From Streptomyces sp. WZ-12 (lineage in GTDB: Bacteria > Actinomycetota > Actinomycetes > Streptomycetales > Streptomycetaceae): a stretch of 64,000 nucleotides of DNA. Where the stretch lies: positions 496,001-560,000 of the forward strand of contig NZ_CP118574.1 in the NCBI RefSeq assembly GCF_028898845.1, given 5' to 3'. This document shows positions 1 through 8,159 of this stretch, piece by piece; the stretch's first letter is position 1, and every line of letters starts with the position of its first letter. The translations under genes and the position numbers were made by a program. Under the pieces are notes generated by a model that made no database searches, had not been told where the DNA came from, and saw only the letters and a program-made list of their open reading frames with translations.

Positions 1-457
1 CTTCGTCGGCTCGCAGGCGCCGCATCAGCCGTGCCGTGGTTGCCGGGTCGAGCATCGAACGCCCCGAGGCCACCGTCCGCACGGCGGCGATCAGGTCCGC
101 CCCCTTGATCTCCTTCAGCACATAGCCGGCGGCCCCGGCCATGATCGCGTCCAGCAGCGCGTCATCGTCGTCGAACGAGGTCAGGACCAGGCAGGCCAGC
201 CCCGGCATCCGCGAGCGCAGCTCCCGGCACACCGTGATGCCGTCCCCGTCCGGCAGCCGGACGTCGAGGACCGCGACGTCCGGCCGCAGCGCCGGTCCAC
301 GGGCCAGCGCGTGGTCGGCCGTACCGGCGTCACCCACCACCTCGATGTCGGGTTCGGCGTCGAGCAGGTCCCGGACCCCGCGCCGGACGACCTCGTGGTC
401 GTCGACGAGGAAGACCCGGATCGGCCGCTGCGCCGCGCAGGCGTCCGTCTCGCTCAT
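1..457 (-). CDS. DevR/NarL-type response regulator (partial, C-terminus outside window)
   Basis: The 5' two-thirds of a response regulator read leftward; the frame is open to position 1, so the C-terminal LuxR-type helix-turn-helix lies outside. The ATG at 457 has GGAGGG 5 nt upstream. After a short tail the receiver domain begins with [13 protein letters not shown] (acidic pocket DD), the phospho-acceptor Asp lies in the segment [14 protein letters not shown], the switch residue in LVLTSFDDD and the conserved Lys in GYVLKEI. These are receiver hallmarks of the NarL/DevR (DosR) group. The neighbours (Rv1733c-like protein, USP, CBS proteins) are typical members of the mycobacterial DevR dormancy regulon, so a DevR/OsdR-like role in oxygen or stress response is inferred. 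The partner histidine kinase is not visible and may lie further left. Confidence 0.85.
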   Translation of the reverse strand, partial: MSETDACAAQRPIRVFLVDDHEVVRRGVRDLLDAEPDIEVVGDAGTADHALARGPALRPDVAVLDVRLPDGDGITVCRELRSRMPGLACLVLTSFDDDDALLDAIMAGAAGYVLKEIKGADLIAAVRTVASGRSMLDPATTARLMRRLRADE

Positions 458-519
458 CAGGCCCTCCGACGGTGAATCCGAGCCCCTGTCCATGGTGGCG
501 CCGGCGGTGACGACATACC

Positions 520-589
520 AGGGCCGAACGGTCCCTGACCGGCCGGTCCGCGCATACCGCCGGCCCTTGATCGTGCCCGTTCGGCCCTC
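520..589. promoter_or_regulatory. Two inverted copies of a DevR-regulon-like operator
   Basis: Between the divergent response regulator and the Rv1733c-like gene, AGGGCCGAACGG occurs at 520-531 and its reverse complement at 578-589. The first is followed by TCCCT, giving a near-palindrome. The same core (GGGCCG-NN-CGGCCC) recurs upstream of the CBS, USP and PPK2 genes, so this is probably a shared regulator site. Which protein binds is inference. Confidence 0.55.
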
Positions 590-644
590 CTTCCCCTCCG
601 TCCTGCGGTGGGAGTGTCGAAACAGCAGGTGATGGGGGTGTGTG

Positions 645-1220
645 ATGTCTCGGAAGAAGCTGCACCGACCGTGGCGCCCCGGTCCGCTTCGGCGGGGCAC
701 GGACGTGGCGCAGTCGTGGTTGGCCCTGGCCACCTGGGTGTTGATCACCGTGGGGGTCCCGACCGCGGGTGTCGCGGCGGGGCATGCGGTGGACGCGGCG
801 TCCCGTCAGCAGCAGGCCGGTTGGCATCGCGTCTCGGCCGTCGTGACGAGGGACGCGCCCGCCCGCATCGGCCTGGACACCGGGGCGGGCCCGGGCGGCC
901 CGACGCACACGACCGTGCGTTGGACCGCCGCGGACCGCACCGTGCGGACGGGAGAGACGGCCGTGACGCCCGGCGCGCACGTCGGCGACCCGACGACCGT
1001 CTGGCTGGACCGGCACGGAGCGCTGGTGCCGGACCCCACCACCCCGACGGATTCCCTTGCCCGGAGCGCGGTGGTCGGCACGGTGAGCGCCGCCGGCACC
1101 GGGTTGCTGCTCCTCGGCGCACAGAGGACGGGCGTGCATCTGCTGGACCGCAGGCGCTATGCCCAGTGGGAGGAGGAGTGGGAAGCGCTGGATGCGCGGC
1201 TGCGACGCCACCAGCAGTGA
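645..1220 (+). CDS. Rv1733c-family membrane protein
   Basis: A 191-residue protein with an N-terminal basic stretch (residues 1-20, many Arg/Lys), a first membrane segment at about 24-45 ([20 protein letters not shown]), an extracytoplasmic domain at about 50-140 with the family-typical [17 protein letters not shown] stretch, and a second membrane segment at about 145-162 before the cytoplasmic tail with [14 protein letters not shown]. This layout matches the actinobacterial Rv1733c family, whose founder belongs to the M. tuberculosis dormancy regulon; the biochemical function is unknown. The ATG at 645 is preferred over the GTG at 642 because GGGGG lies 6 nt before it. It is divergent from the DevR-like regulator and shares its operator region. 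Confidence 0.8.
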   Translation: MSRKKLHRPWRPGPLRRGTDVAQSWLALATWVLITVGVPTAGVAAGHAVDAASRQQQAGWHRVSAVVTRDAPARIGLDTGAGPGGPTHTTVRWTAADRTVRTGETAVTPGAHVGDPTTVWLDRHGALVPDPTTPTDSLARSAVVGTVSAAGTGLLLLGAQRTGVHLLDRRRYAQWEEEWEALDARLRRHQQ

Positions 1221-1374
1221 ACGCACGGACGCCCGTTCCGGGCCCCCGGTCCCGCCCGCCCCCGGACCACCGGAGGGTTCCGCCCACCCCAGCTCCAGCT
1301 CCGCCATCGCCCGACGCCTGTCCGGTGACGCGCGCTCGGCTCGCCAACTGGGTGGATGCGCGCCGGACATGGGC

Positions 1375-2052
1375 TCAGCGGGCCGCCCGGTGTTCCACCG
1401 TTTCCCGTCCTACGTGGACGTCGTCGAACGTCACGTCCACCACTCCCTCCACCGCCCGCACCAGACGGGCCACGACGGGCAGCAGCGCGCTGTCGCGGAT
1501 CGGACCGTGCAGTGCCACAACGCCGTCCTTGACGCTGACTTCGACGTCCTTCGGGCTCCCGGTGAACAGCCGGTCGACGATCTCCGTCCGCACCTCCTTT
1601 GCCAACTCCTCGTCGGAGCGCAGGAAGACCTTCAGCAGGTCCGCGCGGCTGACGATGCCCTGGAGCATTCCGCGACCGTCAACGACGGGCAGCCGCTTGA
1701 CCGACTTGTGCACCATCGTGCGCGCCGCCTGGGCGAGGGTGTCGTCGGCGTGCACCGTCAACGCCGGGGCGCTCATCAACTCGCCCGCCGTCAGCCCTCC
1801 GGCCTTCCGCAGGTCGCCCAGCCGCTGCCGCTGCTCCAGCCGGTCCGGCTCGGCGTTCCGGAACTCCTCCTTCGGCAGCAGATCGGCCTCGGAGACCACA
1901 CCGATCACCCGTCCCTCCCCCGCGAGCACCGGCAACGCACTGACCTTCCACTGCTCCATGGTCTCGACGATCTCCTTGAACCGCGCCGCCTGACCGACGG
2001 CCACCACCGTCTGAGTCATCACGTCGCTGACCGTGTGCGGACCGTGCACCAT
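1375..2052 (-). CDS. CBS-pair plus BON domain protein
   Basis: A 225-residue soluble protein with two CBS motifs (about residues 8-65 and 88-145; VSDVMTQTVVAV and AGELMSAPALTV starts, each ending in a GxVSxADLL-like strand) followed by a BON domain (about 155-220; VKDGVVALHGPI). CBS pairs usually bind adenine nucleotides; BON domains are thought to bind phospholipid or other surfaces. The ATG at 2052 is chosen because GGAGGAGG lies 4 nt upstream; a GTG 15 nt earlier sits inside that ribosome binding site. It is divergent from the USP gene, with two palindromic operator-like sites between them. It resembles the second CBS-BON gene at 3329-4012 closely, a paralogous pair in one stress cluster. 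The ligand is unknown. Confidence 0.9.
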   Translation of the reverse strand: MVHGPHTVSDVMTQTVVAVGQAARFKEIVETMEQWKVSALPVLAGEGRVIGVVSEADLLPKEEFRNAEPDRLEQRQRLGDLRKAGGLTAGELMSAPALTVHADDTLAQAARTMVHKSVKRLPVVDGRGMLQGIVSRADLLKVFLRSDEELAKEVRTEIVDRLFTGSPKDVEVSVKDGVVALHGPIRDSALLPVVARLVRAVEGVVDVTFDDVHVGRETVEHRAAR

Positions 2053-2131
2053 GACGCCTCCTCCCACGGCGGCTGTCGCGACGGGGCCGCGACACCTTCA
2101 CAGCGTGTGGTGGCCCGCGCGTGACCGGGCA

Positions 2132-2204
2132 GGGGCCGTCCGGCCCTTCCTCCCGCCGACCGGGACACCCGCCACCCCCCTCGCCCGTAGGGCCGACCGG
2201 CCTT
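2132..2204. promoter_or_regulatory. Two palindromic operator-like sites between CBS-BON and USP genes
   Basis: GGGCCG-TC-CGGCCC is a perfect inverted repeat at 2133-2146 and GGGCCG-AC-CGGCCT a near-perfect one at 2190-2203, in the divergent promoter region. Same motif as at 520-589 and 4117-4140. Confidence 0.6.
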
Positions 2205-2290
2205 CCCCCGGGACCAGCGGCCCCTGCTGCGGACCGTGCGCGCCGCGCAGTGTGGGAGACGCGGCTCGCAGATCCGTCCCGGAGGTGGCC

Positions 2291-3208
2291 ATGGCGCACC
2301 CCGTTTTCGTCGGTGTGGACAACTCGCCCGCGGGTCTGGCCGCAGCGGACTGGGGCGCCCGCGAGGCGCTGCTGCGGGAGTTGCCCCTGCGTCTGGTCCA
2401 CGCCTGGGAGGGGCCCCGCTCCTCTGCCCCACCCGCCGGCGAGGAAGCCGCCGGGCGCTGGTCGGAGGGCGTGCCCCAGGAGGTCACCGACCAACTGCGG
2501 CTCCGCTACCCGGGTCTCGACATCACGGCTGACCACGTCATCGGGGAGCCGCGGGACGTGCTCTGTCAGGCAGCCAAGTACGCCGAAGTACTGGTCATCG
2601 GCACGGTCGGGGTGGGCCGGGTCGCCGGGTTCCTGCTCGGCTCGGTGGCCATGGCCGTCGTCGCCCACGCCGAGGGCCCCGTCGTCCTCGTACGCGCCCC
2701 CGGCGCGACCGAACGTCCGGTCCCTGGTGAGGAGTCGGAGCTACGCCCGCCCGACCCGGCTGCCGGTGCGGCCTCGCCCGTGGTCCTCGGACTGGACCTC
2801 AGTCGCCGCTGCGACGAGGTGATCACCTTCGCCTTCGATGCCGCGGCGGTACGCACCGCGTCGCTCGTGGTCGTGCACGGCTGGAACCCACCGCCGTACC
2901 ACGTCTACGGGCTCGGCGCGGCGCTGAAGTTCGGCACCGACCTCTCGGCCGACAAACGGGAATCCGTGTACCAGGCGCTGCAACCGTGGCGGGAGAGGCA
3001 CCCGGGCGTGGAGGTGAGTGCACAGGCCGTCATCGGCGAGCCCGCCCGCCACCTCCTCGACGCCGCCGGGCACGCCGCCCTGGTCGTCATCGGCCGCCAC
3101 CGCCTCACGGCCCTGCCCTCCGTTGCCCGTATCGGGCACATCGGACACATCGCACACGCCGTCCTGCACCACTGCCCCGCCCCGGTCGCCGTCGTCCCGC
3201 ACGGCTAG
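2291..3208 (+). CDS. Tandem-domain universal stress protein
   Basis: A 305-residue protein made of two USP (adenine nucleotide alpha-hydrolase-like) domains, about residues 1-140 and 150-300. Each starts with a strand followed by Asp (FVGVDNSPAG; VVLGLDLSRR). The first ends in the nucleotide-binding type pattern VGVGRVAGFLLGSVAMAVVAHAEGPV; the second has a shorter VIGRH...HIAHAVLHHCPAPVAVV version lacking the canonical GxxGxxxGS spacing, so ATP binding may rest on the first domain. The ATG at 2291 follows GGAGGTGGCC. Two-domain USPs are a prominent DevR-regulon class in actinobacteria, and the gene sits divergently to a CBS-BON gene with shared operator-like palindromes. Confidence 0.92.
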   Translation: MAHPVFVGVDNSPAGLAAADWGAREALLRELPLRLVHAWEGPRSSAPPAGEEAAGRWSEGVPQEVTDQLRLRYPGLDITADHVIGEPRDVLCQAAKYAEVLVIGTVGVGRVAGFLLGSVAMAVVAHAEGPVVLVRAPGATERPVPGEESELRPPDPAAGAASPVVLGLDLSRRCDEVITFAFDAAAVRTASLVVVHGWNPPPYHVYGLGAALKFGTDLSADKRESVYQALQPWRERHPGVEVSAQAVIGEPARHLLDAAGHAALVVIGRHRLTALPSVARIGHIGHIAHAVLHHCPAPVAVVPHG

Positions 3209-3302
3209 GGGCCGGCACAACACCCACCGTCGAACTGCCGCGCCCTGAGCCTCAACCCACGTGCGCAGGGCCGCAAGCCACCGATCCGAGCGCCGCACGG
3301 CA

Positions 3303-3347
3303 TCACAGGGACGAGGTCTCCACGGCATTCACAGGGACGAGGTCTCC
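3303..3347. repeat. Short tandem duplication at the 3' end of the second CBS-BON gene
   Basis: The 19-bp string TCACAGGGACGAGGTCTCC occurs at 3303-3321 and again at 3329-3347 (period 26 bp). The right copy contains the stop codon and last codons of the leftward CBS-BON gene; the left copy is an extra 3' duplicate in the convergent gap with the USP gene. Confidence 0.85.
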
Positions 3348-4012
3348 GCCGACGCGACACCGGGTACCGTCGCCACCTCCGTCACGTCGTACTCCACGTC
3401 CACCACCCCCTCGATCCCGCGCACCAGACGGGCCACCACCGGCACCAGCGACCGGTCGCGGAACTGGCCGCTGAGTGTGACCACCCCGTCGGTGACCGCG
3501 ACGCGCAGGTCCTTCGCGGGCGCGGCGAACAGCTGGGTGAGGATCTGCCGCGCCTCCGCCGCGATCTCGTCGTCGGAGCGCAGGAACACCTTCAGCAGGT
3601 CGGCGCGGCTGACGATGCCCACCAGCAACCCGTTCCCGTCCACCACCGGCAGTCGTTTGACGGACGCCCGGGCCATCGTCCGCGCGGCCTGAGCGAGGGT
3701 GGCGTCGCCGCTCACCGTGACGGCGGGGCTGGTCATCAGCTCGCCGGCCGTCACGGCCTCCGCCCGACGTACGTCATCGAGCGCGCGCAGCCGCTCCAGC
3801 CGTTCCGGATCCGCCTCCCGAAAGCCTTCCTTGGGGAGCAGATCGGCCTCGGACACCACACCGACCACCCGGAGCTCGGCCGAGACCACCGGCAGAGCGC
3901 TCACCCGCCACCGCCGTAGGGTCCCGACGATCTCCTTGAAACCGGCCGCACGCTCGACGGCAGCCACGGGCTGCGTCATGACGTCGCTGACCCTGCGCGG
4001 GATGTTCGGCAT
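3329..4012 (-). CDS. CBS-pair plus BON domain protein (paralogue)
   Basis: A 227-residue paralogue of the product at 1375-2052 with the same order: CBS 1 (about 8-65, VSDVMTQPVAAVERAA), CBS 2 (about 90-145, GELMTSPAVTV to GIVSRADLLKVF) and BON (about 155-220, VTDGVVTLSGQF). The ATG at 4012 has GAGGAGG 8 nt upstream; the frame stays open further upstream but without a ribosome binding site. It is convergent with the USP gene and divergent from the PPK2 gene, with a perfect 24-bp palindrome between the latter two. Having two copies in a 3-kb cluster suggests non-identical partners or ligands, but nothing in the sequence identifies these. Confidence 0.9.
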   Translation of the reverse strand: MPNIPRRVSDVMTQPVAAVERAAGFKEIVGTLRRWRVSALPVVSAELRVVGVVSEADLLPKEGFREADPERLERLRALDDVRRAEAVTAGELMTSPAVTVSGDATLAQAARTMARASVKRLPVVDGNGLLVGIVSRADLLKVFLRSDDEIAAEARQILTQLFAAPAKDLRVAVTDGVVTLSGQFRDRSLVPVVARLVRGIEGVVDVEYDVTEVATVPGVASAETSSL

Positions 4013-4116
4013 GGTCGTGCCTCCTCGGGAGCGACCCCGCGCCGCACGGTCGCAGCCGGGCCATGCGGCATGCCTGTCCGGCATCACTCACCAGCCTGCG
4101 ACGTGCCGCGCCAGCC

Positions 4117-4140
4117 GGACAGGGCCGTCCGGCCCTGTCC
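4117..4140. promoter_or_regulatory. Perfect 24-bp palindrome upstream of PPK2, DevR-regulon-like operator
   Basis: Core AGGGCCGTCCGGCCCT at 4121-4136, extended by GGAC and GTCC to an 11+2+11 perfect inverted repeat. It is the strongest copy of the motif shared by all promoters of this cluster. Confidence 0.65.
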
Positions 4141-4228
4141 CGGCGTCATGGCGATGCCGACACTCCGGTGCCCCTCGTTCGGCTCCCGTGCCCGCCCGCA
4201 CCCGCGCAAGTCTTCGTACCGTCGAGGC

Positions 4229-5056
4229 ATGACGGACGACCAGGAAAGCGGCCCCCGCGCACCGGGGAAACTGTCGAAGGCCCGGTACGAGCGCGAGTTG
4301 TACCGGTTGCAGACGGAGCTGGTGAAGCTCCAGGAGTGGGTCCGCGCCGAGGGCGCCCGGCTCGTCGTGGTCTTCGAGGGACGCGACGCGGCCGGCAAGG
4401 GCAGCACCATCAAGCGCGTCACCGCCTACCTCAACCCCCGGGTGGCGCGCATCGTCGCGCTCCCCCAGCCCACCGAACGCGAACGCACCCAGTGGTACTT
4501 CCAACGCTATGCGGAGCACCTACCCGCGGCCGGCGAGATCGTCCTGTTCGACCGCAGTTGGTACAACCGGGCCGGTGTCGAACGGGTCATGGGCTTCTGC
4601 ACCCCCACCGAGTACCAGCGCTTCCTCCACCAGTGCCCGGTCTTCGAGCGGATGCTCGTGGAGGACGGCATCCTGCTCCGCAAATACTGGTTCTCCGTCA
4701 GCGACGACGTACAGGAACAACGCTTCCGCCAACGCCTGGACGACCCCACCCGCCGCTGGAAACTCTCCCCGATCGACCTCGAATCACTGACCCGCTGGGA
4801 GGACTACTCCCGTGCCAAGGACGACATGTTCATCCACACCGACATCCCCGAGGCGCCCTGGAACGTCGTCGAGAGCGACGACAAACGCCGGGCCCGGCTC
4901 AACATGATCGCCCATCTGCTGTCGACCGTGCCCTACCACGAGGTCCCCCCACCGGTGTTGGAACTTCCGGCCCGGCCCCCGTCCACCGGCTACCGTCGAC
5001 CACCCCGCGACCTCCAGACCTATGTCCCGGACCACGCAGCCCAGTTGGAGAAGTGA
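4229..5056 (+). CDS. ppk2: PPK2-family polyphosphate kinase
   Basis: A 275-residue cytoplasmic kinase of the PPK2 family, which transfers phosphate between polyphosphate and nucleotides. Visible hallmarks: Walker A GRDAAGKGST (about residues 51-60), the lid-type Arg-rich stretch after it (IKRVTAYLNPRVARIVALPQP cut here by context), Walker B-type VLFDRSWYNRAGVE (about 107-120) and the conserved segments RRWKLSPID and RWEDYSRAKDDM near the C-terminal third. The length is normal for a one-domain PPK2. Direction (nucleotide synthesis or polyP synthesis) cannot be read from sequence. The ATG at 4229 is supported by the homologous start of the fold; the ribosome binding site is weak (GTCGAGGC). The gene sits in the dormancy-type cluster behind the strongest palindromic operator, which fits a role in energy supply under stress. 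Confidence 0.93.
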   Translation: MTDDQESGPRAPGKLSKARYERELYRLQTELVKLQEWVRAEGARLVVVFEGRDAAGKGSTIKRVTAYLNPRVARIVALPQPTERERTQWYFQRYAEHLPAAGEIVLFDRSWYNRAGVERVMGFCTPTEYQRFLHQCPVFERMLVEDGILLRKYWFSVSDDVQEQRFRQRLDDPTRRWKLSPIDLESLTRWEDYSRAKDDMFIHTDIPEAPWNVVESDDKRRARLNMIAHLLSTVPYHEVPPPVLELPARPPSTGYRRPPRDLQTYVPDHAAQLEK

Positions 5057-5185
5057 CGCCGCAACGCGGGAACCGACACTGCCCGACACCGAACGGCACG
5101 ACATCATCAGCGGAGCGGATTCGGCAACCCACCGCGCACCGCGCCAAACTGACCTCCCGTCACGACACTCGGCACTGGGATCAAA

Positions 5186-5217
5186 CCGCAGGTCAACGCG
5201 CCCTTCCTCGTGGCCGC
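5186..5217 (+). repeat. Left copy of a 32-bp imperfect direct repeat (candidate island end)
   Basis: Positions 5186-5217 match 38812-38843 at 30 of 32 bases in the same orientation, including an unbroken 19-bp block CCGCAGGTCAACGCGCCCT. It lies immediately before the integrase remnant. An att-like role is inferred from position only. Confidence 0.6.
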
Positions 5218-5580
5218 TCGGCCGCCTCAAACACCGCAAGCCCGGGAAGTACCGCGACGTACCGCTCCCAGCATGGATCAGGCAGACCATCGAGCGGTAC
5301 GTCGAGCAGCACGGCACTCACAACGGCTACCTGTTCCGACACCCGGAGGATCCCAGCCGGACCTTCCCCCACTACTACTTCTCGAACCAGCGAAAGAAGT
5401 TCAAAAAATGCCGGCACCGTGGATATTCCGGAGAGGATGGTTCTCCACTGGCTCCGCCGCTTCTTCGCATCGAAGTGCCTGACCAACGGGATCCCCATCA
5501 CCAACGTCACAGAGTGGATGTGCCACAGGTGCCTCGACGTCACTTTCCATATCTACCGACACTCCTTCGTGGTCCCGTGG
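5215..5580 (+). pseudogene. Decayed tyrosine recombinase (phage-type integrase) C-terminal remnant
   Basis: One frame gives LKHRKPGKYRDVPLP...YLFRHPEDPSRTFPHYYF (about 5221-5400); a frameshift near 5405 then continues the same protein in another frame as VDIPERMVLHWLRRFFASK, GIPITNVTEWMCHR and VTFHIYRH (to about 5575). Both parts fit the catalytic half of actinomycete tyrosine integrases. Catalytic surroundings are damaged: the usual RHFFAS arrangement reads RRFFAS, and the GH of the EWMGHR motif is now CH. No N-terminal arm-binding domain is present upstream and no tyrosine-containing tail follows cleanly. It is therefore a dead fragment and a trace of past site-specific integration, next to a candidate att repeat. 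Confidence 0.75.
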
Positions 5581-6081
5581 CCAAGATGGACGAGGGTGGC
5601 TGGGAACCGGTCGACGAACACCAGCCGGCGCGGCGTACCGGCGCCGATCACCCACTGTGACGCGGCGTCGCTTGGGCCCCAACGGGCGTGTCCTGGCGAC
5701 GAGTTCGCTGTTCAGCTCCACTGACAGACCGGTGAACCTCGGACACGCGCAGATTCCGGTGATCTCGGAGCTGCGATGATTTGTGTTCACCGGGGTATCT
5801 GTGCTTGGTGCGACGCCTGGGGCTCATGCGATACATCAGTGTGGACCGGCTTGTACACCATCCCGGCAGTGGGGAGCGACGGTTCATCCCAGCGTCTCGT
5901 ACAGTGCACGGCCGTCTTTGCTCGCTGCGAGAACGCCCACCGTTGCGCCCTGTGCCGTCGTGGCGTTCGCCAGCGTGCGCCCTCGTTTCAACATGGTGCA
6001 CCAGAGCCACAGTGAGCGTTTAACCATCTGATGCATCGTCAAAGTTGACAGTGCCCAACAGGGGCGCCGCTCGCGGCGGGA
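5581..6081. other. No supported gene
   Basis: About 500 bp between the integrase remnant and the MmpS-like gene. Short overlapping frames exist on both strands but none shows a ribosome binding site, consistent codon bias or a recognisable domain. GC content looks lower than in the surrounding genes, in keeping with degraded or foreign DNA. Confidence 0.5.
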
Positions 6082-6498
6082 TCAGGGAGTGGCGGTGCAG
6101 ACGACGGGCTTGTCGGGGGCCGACGTGTTCTCGACGAGGACCTTCTCGCCGTCGAGGAGGATGCGACAGCCTGCGGTGCCGCCCGGCGGCGGGGTAACGG
6201 TGACCTTGGCCTCCTTGCCGTCAAAAACGGTGACCTCCTTCGACCACGGTGCCTGGACGGCCGGGAGGGTGTGCTCCTTGACGGAGCGGTCCTCTCCCGG
6301 GTAGCGACCCCGGGTCTCCTGGAAGGTGATCGAGATTGGCTGGTTGCCGGTTGAGGATGCCTCGTAGGTGATGGCCCACATCTTGCCGAGCACGTTTCCC
6401 CTCTGGATCAGCATGACCGCCGTCACGACCGCGGCAAGCCCGAGGGCCGCACCGATCACCTTGCCGAAGGAACTCAAGCAACCACCTATGCAACTCAT
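6082..6498 (-). CDS. MmpS-like single-pass membrane protein
   Basis: A 138-residue protein with one N-terminal membrane segment (about residues 9-32, FGKVIGAALGLAAVVTAVML) and an extracytoplasmic beta-rich domain. The YEASS...ISITFQE opening, the APWSKEVTVF strand and the GCRILLDGEKVLVENTS...VVCTA ending resemble the MmpS/transport accessory fold of actinobacteria, where a strand pair is often closed by two cysteines (here Cys in GCRI and VVCT). No MmpL-type RND partner is next to it. The ATG at 6498 is the first good start, but no strong ribosome binding site is visible. It lies among integrase and transposase debris inside the candidate island. Family assignment is by pattern only. Confidence 0.6.
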   Translation of the reverse strand: MSCIGGCLSSFGKVIGAALGLAAVVTAVMLIQRGNVLGKMWAITYEASSTGNQPISITFQETRGRYPGEDRSVKEHTLPAVQAPWSKEVTVFDGKEAKVTVTPPPGGTAGCRILLDGEKVLVENTSAPDKPVVCTATP

Positions 6499-7212
6499 GA
6501 AGCCAGCATGGAAGACAACAGCACCCCCATGCGTCGCCCCTCGGACCTATCTACGCATACCTCTCAGGTCGTACAGGTTGCGGATGAAACAGGGAATGCC
6601 AGGCACAGACCCCGTTCCCCTCAGCCGTGCGTCACGACCTCCTGTCGCCCGGCGTCTCATGGCTTTGCTTGTTGAGAACGACGGCGGACGTCGTTGGCCT
6701 GCAGCCCAGCATGTACGGAGCCGTTACTCGTGTGCGCGCCGAAGCCGATGGTCGTGCGGTAGCGGTCGAAGGGATGGTCGGAGATCGTGCCGTTTTCCAG
6801 GCTGGCCTTGGTCGTCTTGGTGGAGATCCCTTCACGGGCCTTGAGGTTCAGGCAGCCCCGGATTGGCGATGAGGTCTCCACGGTGATGAGGGCGCGCGGA
6901 ACGATCTCTCCAACGGGCGCTGGAGTGCCTTTCGCACGTCCACCGCGACGGCCTGCATGGAGGTGGCCGCGTCGGTCCGACTGACGTGCCGGCCGAGGAC
7001 CGGTTTGAAGGTCGGGCGCTCCTCGACGTTGGCCGGCCGGTCGCGGCCGGTGGCGGGCCGTCACGCTTTCTCAGCGAACTCCATCAGGCTCATGCGGACA
7101 GCTTCGCGTGGCGCTTGACTTCTCCTGCCGTCCGCTGGGGCACGAGTGGTACGGCCGTCCACTTCGGTGCGGCCGGCGGCCCTTGTGAGACCCCCAATCG
7201 CCATTGCTTCGG
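6499..7212. other. No supported gene; possible leftward coding fragment
   Basis: The region upstream of the MmpS-like gene holds one leftward frame ending at 6657 whose last roughly 80 codons look codon-biased (GEIVPRALITVETSS, then HPFDRYRTTIGFGAHTS), but it lacks a plausible start and matches no family I recognise. It may be the tail of a broken gene. Nothing else is supported. Confidence 0.35.
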
Positions 7213-7995
7213 TTACAGATGCTCGCCCGGAAGGGCGCTGTACACCTTCCGAAGCTTTTCCAGAACCGGATCATTCGTTGCGAACTCGGTGGCGTCGATG
7301 GCGTTGATCGCGCGAACGCCGACAGAGGTGTTCGTGGCGAAAGCGGCCCGCATGCGGGGAAGTTCCTTGAGGGTGACCGGAGCGGTGACGGTCTGTTCGT
7401 GAGCCTCCTGGAGCAACTGCATGGTGATGCCAGGGAGAACAGGGGCGTCGGGCCAGACCACGGTTCCGGTCTCGTCCACGAAGCCCAAGTTCCAGGTCGC
7501 TCCCTCGGACACCCGCTCATCGGTCTCCACGAAGACGGCGTCGTCGAAGCCGGCTGCCTGTGCTTCGCGGCGCAGCTTCAACTGTCCGAACAGCCCGACG
7601 TGTTTCACCAGGGCCGTGTCCCGACTGAACGTGAACGTCCTTGCCCTCAGCGGCGGGGGAGGCATTGCGCCTGTTGGCCTGGAGGTCACCAGGATCTGCG
7701 GATGCGCGTCGGCACCGGGATGTCCCACTTCCAGGGCGGGGTCGAAGACGGTCACCCGGACGGTGAACGACCCAGTGCGTTCTCGGGTGGCCTGACGGAC
7801 GTAGCTTAGGACCAGCTCGGGGTCGAGGTCCGTTCCGAACACCACTCGGCAGTCACGGACAAGCCGCTCCATGTGGAGAGTCAGCCCGCGGACGGTGCCG
7901 TCGTCGCAGCGCACCGAGGTGAAGTGCCCGTAGTTCGTGAGCGCCAGGGTCTGGAGCTCTTCGAGCGAAACCGGTCTTCCGTTGAGTTCGATCAC
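7213..7995 (-). CDS. Class IV (BCAT/ADC-lyase fold) aminotransferase family protein
   Basis: A PLP-dependent fold-type IV protein of about 260 residues. Seen: the N-terminal ELNGRPVSLEELQ start and the GHFTSVR strand, the Arg-containing HMERLVRDCR helix, the PLP-lysine segment VKHVGLFGQLKLRR (catalytic Lys), the glutamate/SEGATWNLGF loop typical of this fold, and the C-terminal FATNTSVGVRAIN segment. Relatives include branched-chain aminotransferase, D-amino acid transaminase and ADC lyase (PabC); the specific substrate cannot be read. The GTG at 7995 matches the family start; an ATG at 8025 would add 10 residues. It lies 1.7 kb from the SARP gene. An ADC lyase is the one step to p-aminobenzoate not covered by the core genes, so a PabC role is possible but unproven; similar genes are common elsewhere in Streptomyces. 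Confidence 0.85.
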   Translation of the reverse strand: MIELNGRPVSLEELQTLALTNYGHFTSVRCDDGTVRGLTLHMERLVRDCRVVFGTDLDPELVLSYVRQATRERTGSFTVRVTVFDPALEVGHPGADAHPQILVTSRPTGAMPPPPLRARTFTFSRDTALVKHVGLFGQLKLRREAQAAGFDDAVFVETDERVSEGATWNLGFVDETGTVVWPDAPVLPGITMQLLQEAHEQTVTAPVTLKELPRMRAAFATNTSVGVRAINAIDATEFATNDPVLEKLRKVYSALPGEHL

Positions 7996-8159
7996 GCACC
8001 CAAGTCTGGCATCGAATTGGGGCATAAAGTCCCGACGAGAGAAGAAAGTTCGGAAAAGTTCAATACCAGGGCGATGGGAGGTCGTACTCCACAACGCCTT
8101 CGCGACGGCGCTTCAGGCATGGCGCAGCACCCATCGGCCGCCCTCCCAGGCACGTGCCG

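Noticed and set aside
141..632. Rightward open frame at the left edge
   Set aside because: Ser/Arg-rich shadow of the response regulator on the other strand; the regulator motifs decide the strand.
4063..5724. Rightward 550-codon frame running over PPK2 and the integrase remnant
   Set aside because: An out-of-frame reading of PPK2 fused by chance to the second half of the broken integrase; only its last part (about 5405-5575) has meaning, and it is annotated as pseudogene.
5776..6031. Three overlapping small rightward frames of about 80 codons
   Set aside because: All three frames of the same DNA are open, with no ribosome binding site and no domain; typical of degraded non-coding sequence.
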